From an uncultured beta proteobacterium (GTDB lineage: Bacteria > Pseudomonadota > Gammaproteobacteria > Burkholderiales > Burkholderiaceae_C), in assembly GCA_903828665.1 (NCBI GenBank), contig CAIKMZ010000078.1, positions 1 through 64,000 on the forward strand: a stretch of 64,000 nt of DNA, read 5' to 3'. Below, piece after piece: positions 39,778 to 48,348 of the stretch. Positions within the stretch are counted from its first letter, which is position 1; every line of letters starts with the position of its first letter. Under the pieces are notes generated by a model. It ran no database searches. It saw only the letters and a list, made by a program, of their open reading frames with translations, and was not told where the DNA came from. Made by a program: the position numbers and the translations under genes.

Positions 39778-41384
39778 TGTGGGGTGCCTTCGTCTTTCAG
39801 CATGCGGCGCAGCACCTTGCCGGCGCCCGTGGTCGGCAGCGCGGCGATCAGCGCCACCTCGCGCGGCGCCTTGTAAGCCGCCATGTTCTCGCGCGACCAG
39901 GCCACGATGTCGGCGGCGCTCACACTCTGGCCCGCCTTAAGCACGACAAAGGCCTTCACCACCTCGCCCTTGTCCGGATCGGGCACGCCGATCACGGCCG
40001 CCTGCGCAACGGCCGGGTGCTTGACCAGAATGCTCTCCACCTCTTCCGGGAACACGCTGTAGCCCGAGACCTTGATCATCTCCTTGAAGCGGCCGATGAA
40101 GTTGAGGTAGCCGTCGGCGTCGAGCTTGCCCATGTCGCCGGTGTAGACCCAGCCATCGCGCAAGGTCTTGGCGGTCGCATCAGGCTTGTTCCAGTAGCCC
40201 TTGAAGACGCCGACGCTGCGCATCACGATCTCGCCGACCTCGCCGACGGGGCATTCGCGACCCGTATCGGGATCGAGGATGCGGATCTCGTTGCCCGGAA
40301 TCGCCTTGCCCTGCGTGCCCCAGCGCACCGCGTCGGACGGCATGTAGGTATCGACCGTGTGCGTTTCACTCAGACCGTAAGCGGCTTCGAATGATTTGCA
40401 ATTGACGGCGAAGGTCTGCCACTGTTTGGCCAGGGCTTCGGTGAAGACAATGCCGAAGCTCGTGACAGGGTTCATGCGCAGGCAGGAGAGATCGAAGTCC
40501 TTTGCGCCAGGCACCTGCATCGCAAACACGTTCATCGGTGCGATGCTGTACCACCAGCTCACGCGGTGCCGCGCGATCGCCTGCAGCACCGCCAGCGGAT
40601 CGAAGCGGAACAGCAACACCGAGGTGGCGCCGGTGAAGACGGTGACGTTGATGCCCATGACCATGCCGGCGATGTGGTACAGCGGCGCCACGGCCAGCAG
40701 CACGTCATCCTTTGTGACGCCGTTGCAGTTGGCGGCGGCAGCCGATTTGTAGAGCGCATTGCCGTAGCTCAGCATGGCGCCCTTGGGCAGACCGGTCGTG
40801 CCCGAGGTGTAGGTCATCAGCGCCACATCGTCCATGGACAGCGCCGGCTGCGGCGGCTTGGCATCGCCCTGGCATGCCGCCAGAAAGTCCTGCACTTCGG
40901 CCGGCAGGGGATGGGCCGCCTTCTGCATCGCCAGCAGTTCGGCCGGCACATCCACGCTGGGCTGCGGCGGCAGAAGGTCAAAGTAGCGCACGGCAAACAC
41001 GTGTTCCAGCGCGGTCTTGGCGCGCACCTGCGCCACCACGGGCAGGAGGTTGTCGGCCGCGATGATGACGCGCGCCTTCAGATCGTCGAGCTGGTACAGC
41101 AGCTCATGCTCCTTATTCAGCGGACCGCACGGGCAGACGATGGCGCCGAGCTTCTGGATCGCGAAATGCGCCATCACGTACTGCGGGCAGTTGTTCAGGA
41201 ACAGGGCCACCGGATCGCCCTTGACCACCCCCAGCGCCGCCAGGCGCGCGGCGAAGGCGTCGCTGGCGCGGTCCAGCTCGGCGTAGCTGATCGCATGGCC
41301 GTACCAGAGGTAGGCGGTCTTGGCCGGCTGCTGCCGGGCATGTGCACGCAGGTACTCGTGCAGGGGCGCGTCCATTGCTGTCAT
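39774..41384 (-). CDS. AMP-dependent acyl-CoA synthetase
   Basis: This enzyme forms an acyl-adenylate and then the CoA thioester. The 536-residue protein has the phosphate loop TYTSGTTGLPKGAMLSY, the YTGDMGKLDADGYLNFIGR hinge region, and the catalytic lysine in TGAGKVLRRMLKDE. I take the start at 41384 because GGAG lies nine bases upstream; methionines at 41399 and 41375 are alternatives. It is coupled to the biotinyl-carboxyltransferase gene and divergent from a TetR gene, with two palindromic operators between. Long-chain, medium-chain or aromatic acids are all possible substrates. Confidence 0.88.
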   Translation of the reverse strand: MTAMDAPLHEYLRAHARQQPAKTAYLWYGHAISYAELDRASDAFAARLAALGVVKGDPVALFLNNCPQYVMAHFAIQKLGAIVCPCGPLNKEHELLYQLDDLKARVIIAADNLLPVVAQVRAKTALEHVFAVRYFDLLPPQPSVDVPAELLAMQKAAHPLPAEVQDFLAACQGDAKPPQPALSMDDVALMTYTSGTTGLPKGAMLSYGNALYKSAAAANCNGVTKDDVLLAVAPLYHIAGMVMGINVTVFTGATSVLLFRFDPLAVLQAIARHRVSWWYSIAPMNVFAMQVPGAKDFDLSCLRMNPVTSFGIVFTEALAKQWQTFAVNCKSFEAAYGLSETHTVDTYMPSDAVRWGTQGKAIPGNEIRILDPDTGRECPVGEVGEIVMRSVGVFKGYWNKPDATAKTLRDGWVYTGDMGKLDADGYLNFIGRFKEMIKVSGYSVFPEEVESILVKHPAVAQAAVIGVPDPDKGEVVKAFVVLKAGQSVSAADIVAWSRENMAAYKAPREVALIAALPTTGAGKVLRRMLKDEGTPQ

Positions 41385-41457
41385 CTCGCTTGTCTCCATG
41401 GCGTCACTTTCAGGGTAAGTACGTAATGCCGGAACGCTCCGGATGCCTCCCAATATA

Positions 41458-41493
41458 TACCAGTGGGTAGAATATTTCTACCGATTGGTAGAA
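41458..41493. promoter_or_regulatory. Tandem TetR-type operators between the ligase and tetR genes
   Basis: Two copies of TACC-N4-GGTAGAA lie at 41458-41472 and 41479-41493, exactly 21 bases apart, i.e. two helical turns on the same face. The second copy extends to an 18-base perfect palindrome, TTCTACCGATTGGTAGAA (41476-41493). The site is placed to control both divergent units. The neighbouring TetR protein is the natural ligand; this is inference. Confidence 0.75.
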
Positions 41494-41512
41494 CACAGGT
41501 GACAGTCCCGAC

Positions 41513-42172
41513 ATGAGCGAGCCTTCACAGCAAAAACGAACCCGCCAGCGCGCCGTCACCGCCGGCACGGACGAAAAACGCGAGCGCATCCTGCGGGTGG
41601 CCGAACGCCTGTTCGCGAGCCAGGGCTACACCAACACGACGATGGCGCAGATCGTGCGCGAGCTCAGCGTGAGCAAGCCTTTTGTCTACTACTACTTCCG
41701 CGACAAGCAGGAGATCTTTGAAACGCTCTCCTGGCTGCCGGCGGTCGACTGCTTCACCAGCATGGACTTCGCGCCGGACGACGCGCGCCCAGCGCACGTC
41801 AAGGTCGCCGAAGGCCTGGAGCGCCTGATCCGCGCCACCATCAACCACTACCCGGCGGCCTTCTTTCCCTACCGCGAACCGCAGGTCTACCGAACCGAGT
41901 ACCTGGCTGCGCAGAAGAAGCTGGCCAACCATTTCTATGAGCGCCTGTGCGCGCTGCTCGAGCAGGGGCGCGCCGAGGGCTGTTTCGATTTCTCCGAGAC
42001 CCGCATCACGGCGCAGGCGGCCTGCAGCCTGCCCGGTTTTCTCTACAACTGGTACCGCCCCGACGGCCGGCTGCCGCCCGAGGCCATGGTGCGCGAACTC
42101 TCCAGGCTGGCCTGGCGCGTCATCGGCCTGCGTCAAACTTTTTCCACCCCGTCAAATAACAGGAGACCTTGA
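41513..42172 (+). CDS. TetR-family transcriptional regulator
   Basis: A 219-residue repressor. The N-terminal helix-turn-helix reads RILRVAERLFASQGYTNTTM then VSKPFVYYYFRDKQEIF (both shortened here to the family signature). The C-terminal ligand domain is typical of regulators of acyl-CoA genes. It is divergent from the acyl-CoA ligase operon and overlaps the start of the ABC binding protein gene by one base (TGATG). It probably represses both and is released by an acyl-CoA. Confidence 0.9.
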   Translation: MSEPSQQKRTRQRAVTAGTDEKRERILRVAERLFASQGYTNTTMAQIVRELSVSKPFVYYYFRDKQEIFETLSWLPAVDCFTSMDFAPDDARPAHVKVAEGLERLIRATINHYPAAFFPYREPQVYRTEYLAAQKKLANHFYERLCALLEQGRAEGCFDFSETRITAQAACSLPGFLYNWYRPDGRLPPEAMVRELSRLAWRVIGLRQTFSTPSNNRRP

Positions 42173-43416
42173 TGAAAAAAATCTTCACCCCGCTGGCCTT
42201 GGCAGTCGGCCTGCTCGCCGGCACGGCGCAGGCGCAGCAGACCTTCAAGATCGCCTACATCGATCCCCTGAGCGGCCCGTTTGCCAGCGTCGGCGAGCTG
42301 ATGCTCAACCATGTCCAGTTCGGCGTCGGCGAGATCAACGCCAAGGGCGGCGTGCTCAAGGGCACCAAGCTGGAGCTGCTGAAGTTCGACAGCAAGCTCT
42401 CGGCACAGGAAAGCCAGACCGCGCTGCAGGCGGCGATTGACCAGGGCGCGCGCGTCATCGTCACCGGCGGCTCGGGCTCGTCGGTGGTGGCCGCGCTGGT
42501 GGACGCCGCGTCCAAGTTCAACGAGCGCAACCCCGACAAGGCCGTGATCGTGATGAACCATTCGTCGATCGACCCCGACCTGACCGGCAAGCGCTGCAAC
42601 TTCTGGCATTTCCAGCTCGAAGCCAATACCGCGATGAAGATGAAGGCCCTGTCCAACTACATCAAGAAGCAATCCGACATCAAGAACGTCTACCTGCTCA
42701 ACCAGGATTACGCGCACGGGCGGCAATGGGCCTCCTACGGCAAGGAGATGGTGGCGCTGGCGCGACCCGACATCAAGTTTGTCGGCGAGGATTTCCATGC
42801 CATCGGCCGCGTCAAGGATTTCGCGCCCTACATCGCCAAGGTCAAGGCGGCTGGTGCCGATACCCTGATCACGGGCAACTGGGGCCAAGACATGACGCTG
42901 CTGCTCAAGGCCGCAGGCGATGCCGGCGCCAACCTGCGCTATTTCAACCACAGCGCGGGCTCGATACCGGGCACGGTGCAAGCGGTTGCCCAGGCCAAGA
43001 TCGGGCGCCTGACCTGGGTCGCGGAGTGGCACCCGGGGCAGGCGGATTCACCCCGGGTCGAGGCCCTGGCCAAGGCCTACAAGAGCAAGACCGGCGCCGA
43101 GTTTCTGGCACCACGCATCGAGTTCACCCCGCTGCTGCTGGCCGCCGCCATCAACAAGGCGCAGTCACTTGACACGATCAAGATCGCCCGCGCCCTCGAA
43201 GACCTGAACTTCGACTCGGTGGTGGGACCGGTGCGCATGCGCGCCGAAGACCACCAGTTGTTGCTGCCGCAAGTGGTCAACACGATTGCGCCGGTGGACG
43301 GCAAGACGGTCAAGGTCGGCTGGGAAGGCACCAACTACGGCTTTCGCACCGACGCCGTTTACAGCGGCAATGAACTGGCACAGGGGACCGACTGCAAGAT
43401 GGTGCGACCGCAGTAG
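42172..43416 (+). CDS. Branched-chain-amino-acid-type ABC substrate-binding protein, orphan
   Basis: A 414-residue periplasmic binding protein (type I fold). A signal peptide (FTPLALAVGLLAGTAQA) is followed by FKIAYIDPLSGPFASVGE, the usual opening of this family. AGGAG stands at 42161-42165, just inside the tetR end, and the ATG overlaps the tetR stop. No permease or ATPase gene lies with it, so it must share a transporter encoded elsewhere, or act as a sensor. Context with acyl-CoA ligase and carboxylase suggests an organic acid ligand rather than an amino acid. Confidence 0.87.
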   Translation: MKKIFTPLALAVGLLAGTAQAQQTFKIAYIDPLSGPFASVGELMLNHVQFGVGEINAKGGVLKGTKLELLKFDSKLSAQESQTALQAAIDQGARVIVTGGSGSSVVAALVDAASKFNERNPDKAVIVMNHSSIDPDLTGKRCNFWHFQLEANTAMKMKALSNYIKKQSDIKNVYLLNQDYAHGRQWASYGKEMVALARPDIKFVGEDFHAIGRVKDFAPYIAKVKAAGADTLITGNWGQDMTLLLKAAGDAGANLRYFNHSAGSIPGTVQAVAQAKIGRLTWVAEWHPGQADSPRVEALAKAYKSKTGAEFLAPRIEFTPLLLAAAINKAQSLDTIKIARALEDLNFDSVVGPVRMRAEDHQLLLPQVVNTIAPVDGKTVKVGWEGTNYGFRTDAVYSGNELAQGTDCKMVRPQ

Positions 43417-43433
43417 GCAACCAATCTTCCGAA

Positions 43434-43501
43434 GGGCCGCCTGGAAGAAGATCAGCCCCTTCGGGGGCAAGGAGCCGCACGAAGCGGGCGACCGTGGGGG
43501 C
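43434..43501. repeat. Dispersed structured repeat, copy B
   Basis: This element is about 68 bases and related to copy A at 11818-11887. The 31-base core (43471-43501) differs at two positions, which pair with each other: CCGC (43475-43478) with GCGG (43484-43487) around an ACGAA loop. A short GC-rich hairpin (GCCCC TTC GGGGGC type) lies just before. Like copy A it sits between convergent genes, here the binding-protein and DctR-like genes. Confidence 0.65.
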
Positions 43502-43508
43502 AATGATC

Positions 43509-44123
43509 TTAGCTTTCGTAGCGCCCGAGCTTGTGCGCCAGCTCGATCGCAGAGGTCACTTCCATCTTCTTGAAGATGTTGGCGCGGTGGAACTCCACCG
43601 TGCGCTGCGTGATGCCGAGGTGCTCGGCGATGTTCTTGTTGTAATGGCCCTTGAGCAGCTCGTCGAGCACTTCGCGCTCGCGCGTGCTCAGGCTGCTCAA
43701 GGCCGAACGCAGGCGGTGCGCTTGGCGCCGGTCATCGCTGATGCTCGAGGCCGCCGCCAGCGCCTGCTCCACCTTGTCGACCAGCACATTGTTCTGGAAC
43801 GGCTTTTCCAGAAAATCCCAGGCTCCGTTCTTGACCGCCGCCACCGCCATGCTGACGTCGCCGTGCCCGGTCAGGAACAGGATCGGCCACGGGCAGCCCA
43901 GCGCCTTGAGTTCCTCGAAAGTGGCCAGGCCCGAAAGCGGCTCCATGCGGATATCGAGCAGCACCACGGCCGGCCCCCAATAGGGCACACGCGCGCGCAC
44001 CGCTTCCAGAAAGGCGTCGCCGCCGGCCCAGGTCTGGGCCTTGTGCCCACGCGAATCGAACAGCCAGGCTAGGCCCTCGCGAAAATCCGCGTCGTCGTCG
44101 ACGATGTGAATGGCGCTGTTCAT
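43509..44123 (-). CDS. dctR: DctR-like response regulator (FixJ/NarL type)
   Basis: A 204-residue regulator with receiver and LuxR-type helix-turn-helix domains. The phosphoacceptor is D57 in VVLLDIRMEPLSG, followed by LFLTGHGDV and FLEKPFQNN. The output region is LSTREREVLDELLKGHYNKN then ITQRTVEFHRANIFKKM (quoted in pieces). Its start overlaps the kinase stop as ATGA. With the DctS-like kinase and adjacent TRAP genes it matches the Rhodobacter capsulatus DctSR-DctPQM plan, so it probably activates the dicarboxylate transporter. Confidence 0.87.
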   Translation of the reverse strand: MNSAIHIVDDDADFREGLAWLFDSRGHKAQTWAGGDAFLEAVRARVPYWGPAVVLLDIRMEPLSGLATFEELKALGCPWPILFLTGHGDVSMAVAAVKNGAWDFLEKPFQNNVLVDKVEQALAAASSISDDRRQAHRLRSALSSLSTREREVLDELLKGHYNKNIAEHLGITQRTVEFHRANIFKKMEVTSAIELAHKLGRYES

Positions 44124-46156
44124 GCCCCATTGTCCTGCGCCGGCGCGCCGTCTGCACGGAAATCCGACCGCGGCAGCCACAGCGTGAAGCGCGCGCCGCC
44201 CAGAACCGGGTCGCGCGCCACGTCGATGCGGCCGTGATGGGCTTCGAGCACCGAGCGGCAGATCGCCAGCCCCATGCCCATGCCGTCCGCAGAGGCGCTG
44301 AAGAAGGCGCCGAAGATCTGCTCCTTGTGCTCCTCGCTGACGCCGGGTCCGTTATCGCAGACCACAATGCCGGCCATGCCCTCGGCCATCTCCACGTGCA
44401 CCTGCACGCGGCCCGGGCGGCCGGCCAATGGCGCCCAGTGCAGCGCATTGGCGACGACGTTTTGCACGGCGTGCTCGAGCAGCAGGGCATCGGCCTCGAC
44501 CCACAACGGGCCGCCCGCCAGCGTCAGTTCCACGCTGACCCGACGCTGCATCTGGTGCTGCAGCAGCGTACGGCGCAGAAAGGCCGCCAGATCCAGGCGC
44601 TCGCGCGACATCTCGCGCCGGCGTGCAAACGCATTGACGCGCTTGATGATGTGCCCGGCCTTGTCGGCGAGCCGCTCCATGCGCTCCACCACCGGCGCCA
44701 CTTCTTCGAGTGCGATGCGCCCGCTGCGCAGCCGGTTCAGCAGCCCGTTGGCGAAGCTGCTCAGCGCGCCCAGCGGCTGGTTGAGTTCATGCGCCAGCGT
44801 CGAGGCGACCTCGCCGACCGCCACCAGTCGGCCCGAGGCCTGCAACCGCTCCTGCTGGCGCGCCGCCATGCGTTCGGCGCGTTTGCGCTCGCTGATGTCG
44901 AGCACCGAGCTCATCCAGCCGACCTGCTCGCCGCTGGCGGTGTGCAGGGGCGCCTCATGAATCAGCACGTCGAGCAGGTGCCCGTCGCGATGCTGAAACT
45001 GAACCTCGACGCCGTCCTCCTGCGTGCCCTGCTCGATGATGTCGCGGTGCACCAGATGCAGTTCGTCGGCCTGGTCCGCCGGCCAGTACGGCAGGGGCAT
45101 GGACTGGCCCACCAGTTCGTCGGCCCGGTAGCCCACCATGTTGCAGAAGGATTCGTTGACGTACAGGATCCTGCCCTGGCGGTCCCAGGCGCGCAGCCCT
45201 GTGGTGACCGAGTTCTCCATCGCCGTGCGCAGCGCCACCTGGGCCTGGAACAGCGCCTGCACCTGCTGGCGCTTGACGAAGTCGCGCCGCAGCGCCCACA
45301 GGCTCACCAGCATGCCCGAGAGGAACAGCAGCGCCACGAGCAGGAAGATGCGCGGCACGGTGGCCGGTTGCGCGCCCAGCGGCGTCACCGCAAGGAACAG
45401 GTCGGTGCCGGGCAGGTTCATCGACGCGCGGAAAAGCTTGCTGCCCGCCATCTCGCCGACCGGCCCGTTCAGCTCGTCGGTCGCCAGATGAACCTGGTGG
45501 TTTTGCGCAAACCAGGTCGGCACCATGGCCGCCGTGGCGCGCTCCAGCGACAGCGCGGCCAGGTAATTGCCGATGAACTGGCCGCGGTCAAAGAACGGCA
45601 CCGCCAGCCAGACCACATCGGTCAGCGCGCCATTGCCCTGCTGCATCAAGCCGGCATACGCCGCACGGCGCAGGCCGCGCGTCGTGGCCTGCATGGTGTC
45701 CATCGCCTGCGCGTTGGCGGGCTGCGCCGACCGGTCCTGCTGCCAGCGCTCGGGCGCGCGCGCCTCGTCCGAACCCGGACCCGCCGCCAGCCAGCCATGC
45801 GCGATCACGACGCCCGGCTCGCGCCACAACAGCCCGCCCTGCAGGGGCGCCGCAACGCCCGGGTCGGCGCCGCGCACGGCTCGCCGCGCCAGCAGCAGCA
45901 GGTCGTCTTCGAGCCGTCGGAAGTGGAACTGCACGCTCTGCTCGAGCCACTGCGCGTCGGCGGCGCGGCTGCGCGACTCCTCATCTGCCTCGAAGTTGTT
46001 CAGGTACAGGACCAGCGCGACGACCGAGGCCAGCAACAGCAACAGCAGGCCCAGCAGCCACAGCAGCGTGCGCCGGTTGCGGCTGGCGTGACTCGGCATC
46101 GTCTGCTGCAGCAGCGCGAAGTCGAGGGCCTGATCGGCGGGTTTGGTATCAAGCAT
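44120..46156 (-). CDS. dctS: DctS-like sensor histidine kinase
   Basis: A 678-residue kinase. One transmembrane helix at about 30-50 and another near 285-305 enclose a large periplasmic domain. A PAS domain follows (NSVTTGLRAWDRQGRILYVN and the VLDISERKRAERMAA end). The kinase core has the phosphoacceptor box STLAHELNQPLGALSSF, the N box NVVANALHW, and CDNGPGVSEE and GMGMGLAICRSV. This layout is that of DctB/DctS sensors for C4-dicarboxylates. It starts at 46156, 32 bases from the divergent dctP gene, so the promoters must overlap. Confidence 0.87.
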   Translation of the reverse strand: MLDTKPADQALDFALLQQTMPSHASRNRRTLLWLLGLLLLLLASVVALVLYLNNFEADEESRSRAADAQWLEQSVQFHFRRLEDDLLLLARRAVRGADPGVAAPLQGGLLWREPGVVIAHGWLAAGPGSDEARAPERWQQDRSAQPANAQAMDTMQATTRGLRRAAYAGLMQQGNGALTDVVWLAVPFFDRGQFIGNYLAALSLERATAAMVPTWFAQNHQVHLATDELNGPVGEMAGSKLFRASMNLPGTDLFLAVTPLGAQPATVPRIFLLVALLFLSGMLVSLWALRRDFVKRQQVQALFQAQVALRTAMENSVTTGLRAWDRQGRILYVNESFCNMVGYRADELVGQSMPLPYWPADQADELHLVHRDIIEQGTQEDGVEVQFQHRDGHLLDVLIHEAPLHTASGEQVGWMSSVLDISERKRAERMAARQQERLQASGRLVAVGEVASTLAHELNQPLGALSSFANGLLNRLRSGRIALEEVAPVVERMERLADKAGHIIKRVNAFARRREMSRERLDLAAFLRRTLLQHQMQRRVSVELTLAGGPLWVEADALLLEHAVQNVVANALHWAPLAGRPGRVQVHVEMAEGMAGIVVCDNGPGVSEEHKEQIFGAFFSASADGMGMGLAICRSVLEAHHGRIDVARDPVLGGARFTLWLPRSDFRADGAPAQDNGA

Positions 46157-46188
46157 GATGATTCGGATACCCCCGCATAATAGCCACC

Positions 46189-47235
46189 ATGTCAGCGCCC
46201 GACCTGTCTGCCCTGCTGCGTCGCCGCCAATGCCTGCGCGGCGCAGCGGCCTGCGCACTGGCGGCGTCGGTCGCAGGCGGATCGGCCCTGGCGGCCCCGG
46301 GCCAGCAGATCACGCTGCGCTTTTCGCACGTCGTGGCCGAGGAGACACCCAAGGGCCTGGCGGCGCTGCGCCTCAAGACGCTGGTCGAGCAGCGCTCGGG
46401 CGGGCGCATCCGCGTACTGATCTACCCGGACGGCCAACTCTACGGAGACCAGGACGAAATACAGGCGCTGCAACTCGGCGCGGTCGACATGCTGGCGCCC
46501 TCGCTTTCCAAGTTCGGCCGCATCGGCTTTCCGGAATTCGAACTGTTCGATCTGCCCTTCCTTTTTGGCAAGGTGGCCGATGTGCGGCGCATCACGCAGG
46601 GTCCGCTGGGCCGGCGCCTGCTCGACCGCCTGAGCCACCAGGGGTTGATCGGCCTAGGCTACTTTGACAACGGCTTCAAGCAAATGAGCGCAAACCGGCC
46701 GCTGCTGGCGCCGGCTGATTTTGCGGGTCTGCGCATGCGCGTGCAGGCCTCGCGCGTAATCGCGGCGCAGATGCGCGCGCTGGGCGCGCAACCCGTGACC
46801 CTGGCTTTCAGCGAAACGCGCCGCGCACTGGAGACCGGCGTCGTCGACGGCACCGAGAACCCGATTTCGAACTTCTGGACGCAAGGCATGCACGAGGTGC
46901 AGACCGATCTCAGCCTGACCGAGCACGGCTACCTCGGCTACGCGGTGGTGGTGAACCAGCGCTTCTGGCAAAGCCTGGCAGGCGCCGACCGCGCACTGGT
47001 CGGCGAGGCCATGCGTGAAGCGCTGGACTACGGCAATGCCATCGCCGACGCGCAAAACGACAAGGCTTTGGCGGCGCTGCGACAAGCTGGCACGACCCGC
47101 ATCCACAACCTGAGCGAAGCCCAGCGTTCACGGCTGCGCCAGACCGTGGAACCAGTGCACGCTGCGCTGGCAAACCGCATCGGTCTGTCCTGGATGGACG
47201 CCATGCACGGTGCGCTGAAACAAAATTCGGGTTAA
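46189..47235 (+). CDS. dctP: TRAP transporter substrate-binding protein DctP, paralogue 1
   Basis: A 348-residue periplasmic binding protein of the C4-dicarboxylate TRAP family. A long signal sequence with a double-arginine start (LRRRQCLRGAAAC) precedes the mature part, which opens ITLRFSHVVAEETPKGLAA. The binding-site signatures TLAFSETRRALETGVVDGTENP and LTEHGYLGYAVVVN are shared with the next gene. It lacks the strong ribosome-binding site of its paralogue. The RRRQ stretch might direct Tat export, which would be unusual for DctP; Sec export is equally possible. Confidence 0.85.
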   Translation: MSAPDLSALLRRRQCLRGAAACALAASVAGGSALAAPGQQITLRFSHVVAEETPKGLAALRLKTLVEQRSGGRIRVLIYPDGQLYGDQDEIQALQLGAVDMLAPSLSKFGRIGFPEFELFDLPFLFGKVADVRRITQGPLGRRLLDRLSHQGLIGLGYFDNGFKQMSANRPLLAPADFAGLRMRVQASRVIAAQMRALGAQPVTLAFSETRRALETGVVDGTENPISNFWTQGMHEVQTDLSLTEHGYLGYAVVVNQRFWQSLAGADRALVGEAMREALDYGNAIADAQNDKALAALRQAGTTRIHNLSEAQRSRLRQTVEPVHAALANRIGLSWMDAMHGALKQNSG

Positions 47236-47325
47236 CCCTAGCTGTTGAAGGCCACAGTTGTCGCGTCGCGCAATTGCCTCTAACCTGCGCCCGTTAGATT
47301 GACAACTCTTGTTTTGGAGACCCCT

Positions 47326-48321
47326 ATGAAAATCAAATGTTTGCTTGCCAGTGTGATGCTGGCGCTGGGCCTGAGTGCGAACGCGCAGATCGTCATCAAA
47401 TTCAGTCACGTGGTGGCCACCGATACGCCCAAGGGCCAGGCGTCAGAGTTTTTTGCCAAGCGCGCCGGCGAACTGACCAAGGGCAAGGTGAAGGTCGATG
47501 TCTACGCCAACAGCCAGCTCTACAAGGACAAGGAAGAAATGGAGGCACTGCAAATGGGTGCCGTGCAGATGCTGGCGCCATCGCTCGCCAAGTTCGGGCC
47601 GCTCGGTGTCAAGGAATTCGAAGTCTTTGACTTCCCTTTCCTCTTCGACAACACGGCCGAGTTGCACAAGGTCACACAAGGAACGGTCGGCGCCAATCTG
47701 TTGGCCAAACTTGAGCCCAAAGGCGTCAAGGGTCTGGCCTATTGGGACAATGGATTCAAGTCGTTCTCGGCCAACTCGCCGTTGAAGAACGTGGCCGACT
47801 ACAAGGGCAAGAAGTTCCGTATCCAGTCCTCCAAAGTGCTGGAAGAACAAATCCGAGCCCTGGGCGGCATTCCGCAGGTCATGGCTTTCTCCGAGGTATA
47901 CCAGGCGCTGCAGACCGGCGTCGTTGATGGCACGGAAAATCCGATCTCCAACCTGTACAGCCAGAAGATGCACGAGGTGCAAAAGCACTTGACCCTGACT
48001 GAACACGGTTACCTCGGCTATGCCGTGATCGTCAACAAGAAATTCTGGGACGGCCTGCCACCTGACATCCGCGCTCAGCTGGAGCAGGCCATGAAGGAAG
48101 CAACGGCACTGGCCAACAAGGTGGCCCAGAAGGACAACGACGACGCCCTCGAAGGCGTGAAGAAGGCCGGCAAGACCACCGTCTATACGCCGACCAAGGA
48201 CGAGCGCATGGCGCTGAAGAAGGCGCTGGTGCCGGTGCATGCCAAGATGGCCGACCGGGTCGGCAAGGACCTGCTGGAAGCGATCTACAAGGAAACCGGC
48301 TTCGATCCCAAGAAACTGTAA
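47326..48321 (+). CDS. dctP: TRAP transporter substrate-binding protein DctP, paralogue 2
   Basis: A 331-residue DctP with a normal Sec signal peptide (KCLLASVMLALGLSANA) and the core IVIKFSHVVATDTPKGQAS. Ligand-contact regions VMAFSEVYQALQTGVVDGTENP and TLTEHGYLGYAVIVN match known C4-dicarboxylate receptors. TTGGAGA precedes the ATG. It is followed by dctQ after 27 bases and is the more typical partner of the membrane subunits. It shares most motifs with the upstream paralogue, so the pair likely arose by duplication. Confidence 0.92.
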   Translation: MKIKCLLASVMLALGLSANAQIVIKFSHVVATDTPKGQASEFFAKRAGELTKGKVKVDVYANSQLYKDKEEMEALQMGAVQMLAPSLAKFGPLGVKEFEVFDFPFLFDNTAELHKVTQGTVGANLLAKLEPKGVKGLAYWDNGFKSFSANSPLKNVADYKGKKFRIQSSKVLEEQIRALGGIPQVMAFSEVYQALQTGVVDGTENPISNLYSQKMHEVQKHLTLTEHGYLGYAVIVNKKFWDGLPPDIRAQLEQAMKEATALANKVAQKDNDDALEGVKKAGKTTVYTPTKDERMALKKALVPVHAKMADRVGKDLLEAIYKETGFDPKKL

Positions 48322-48348
48322 TCGGCCACTTCGCCAGGAGTACCCACC

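Noticed and set aside
43417..43508. Integration scar or attachment site after the orphan binding protein
   Set aside because: The sequence is explained as the second copy of the dispersed structured repeat. No tRNA or integrase accompanies it.
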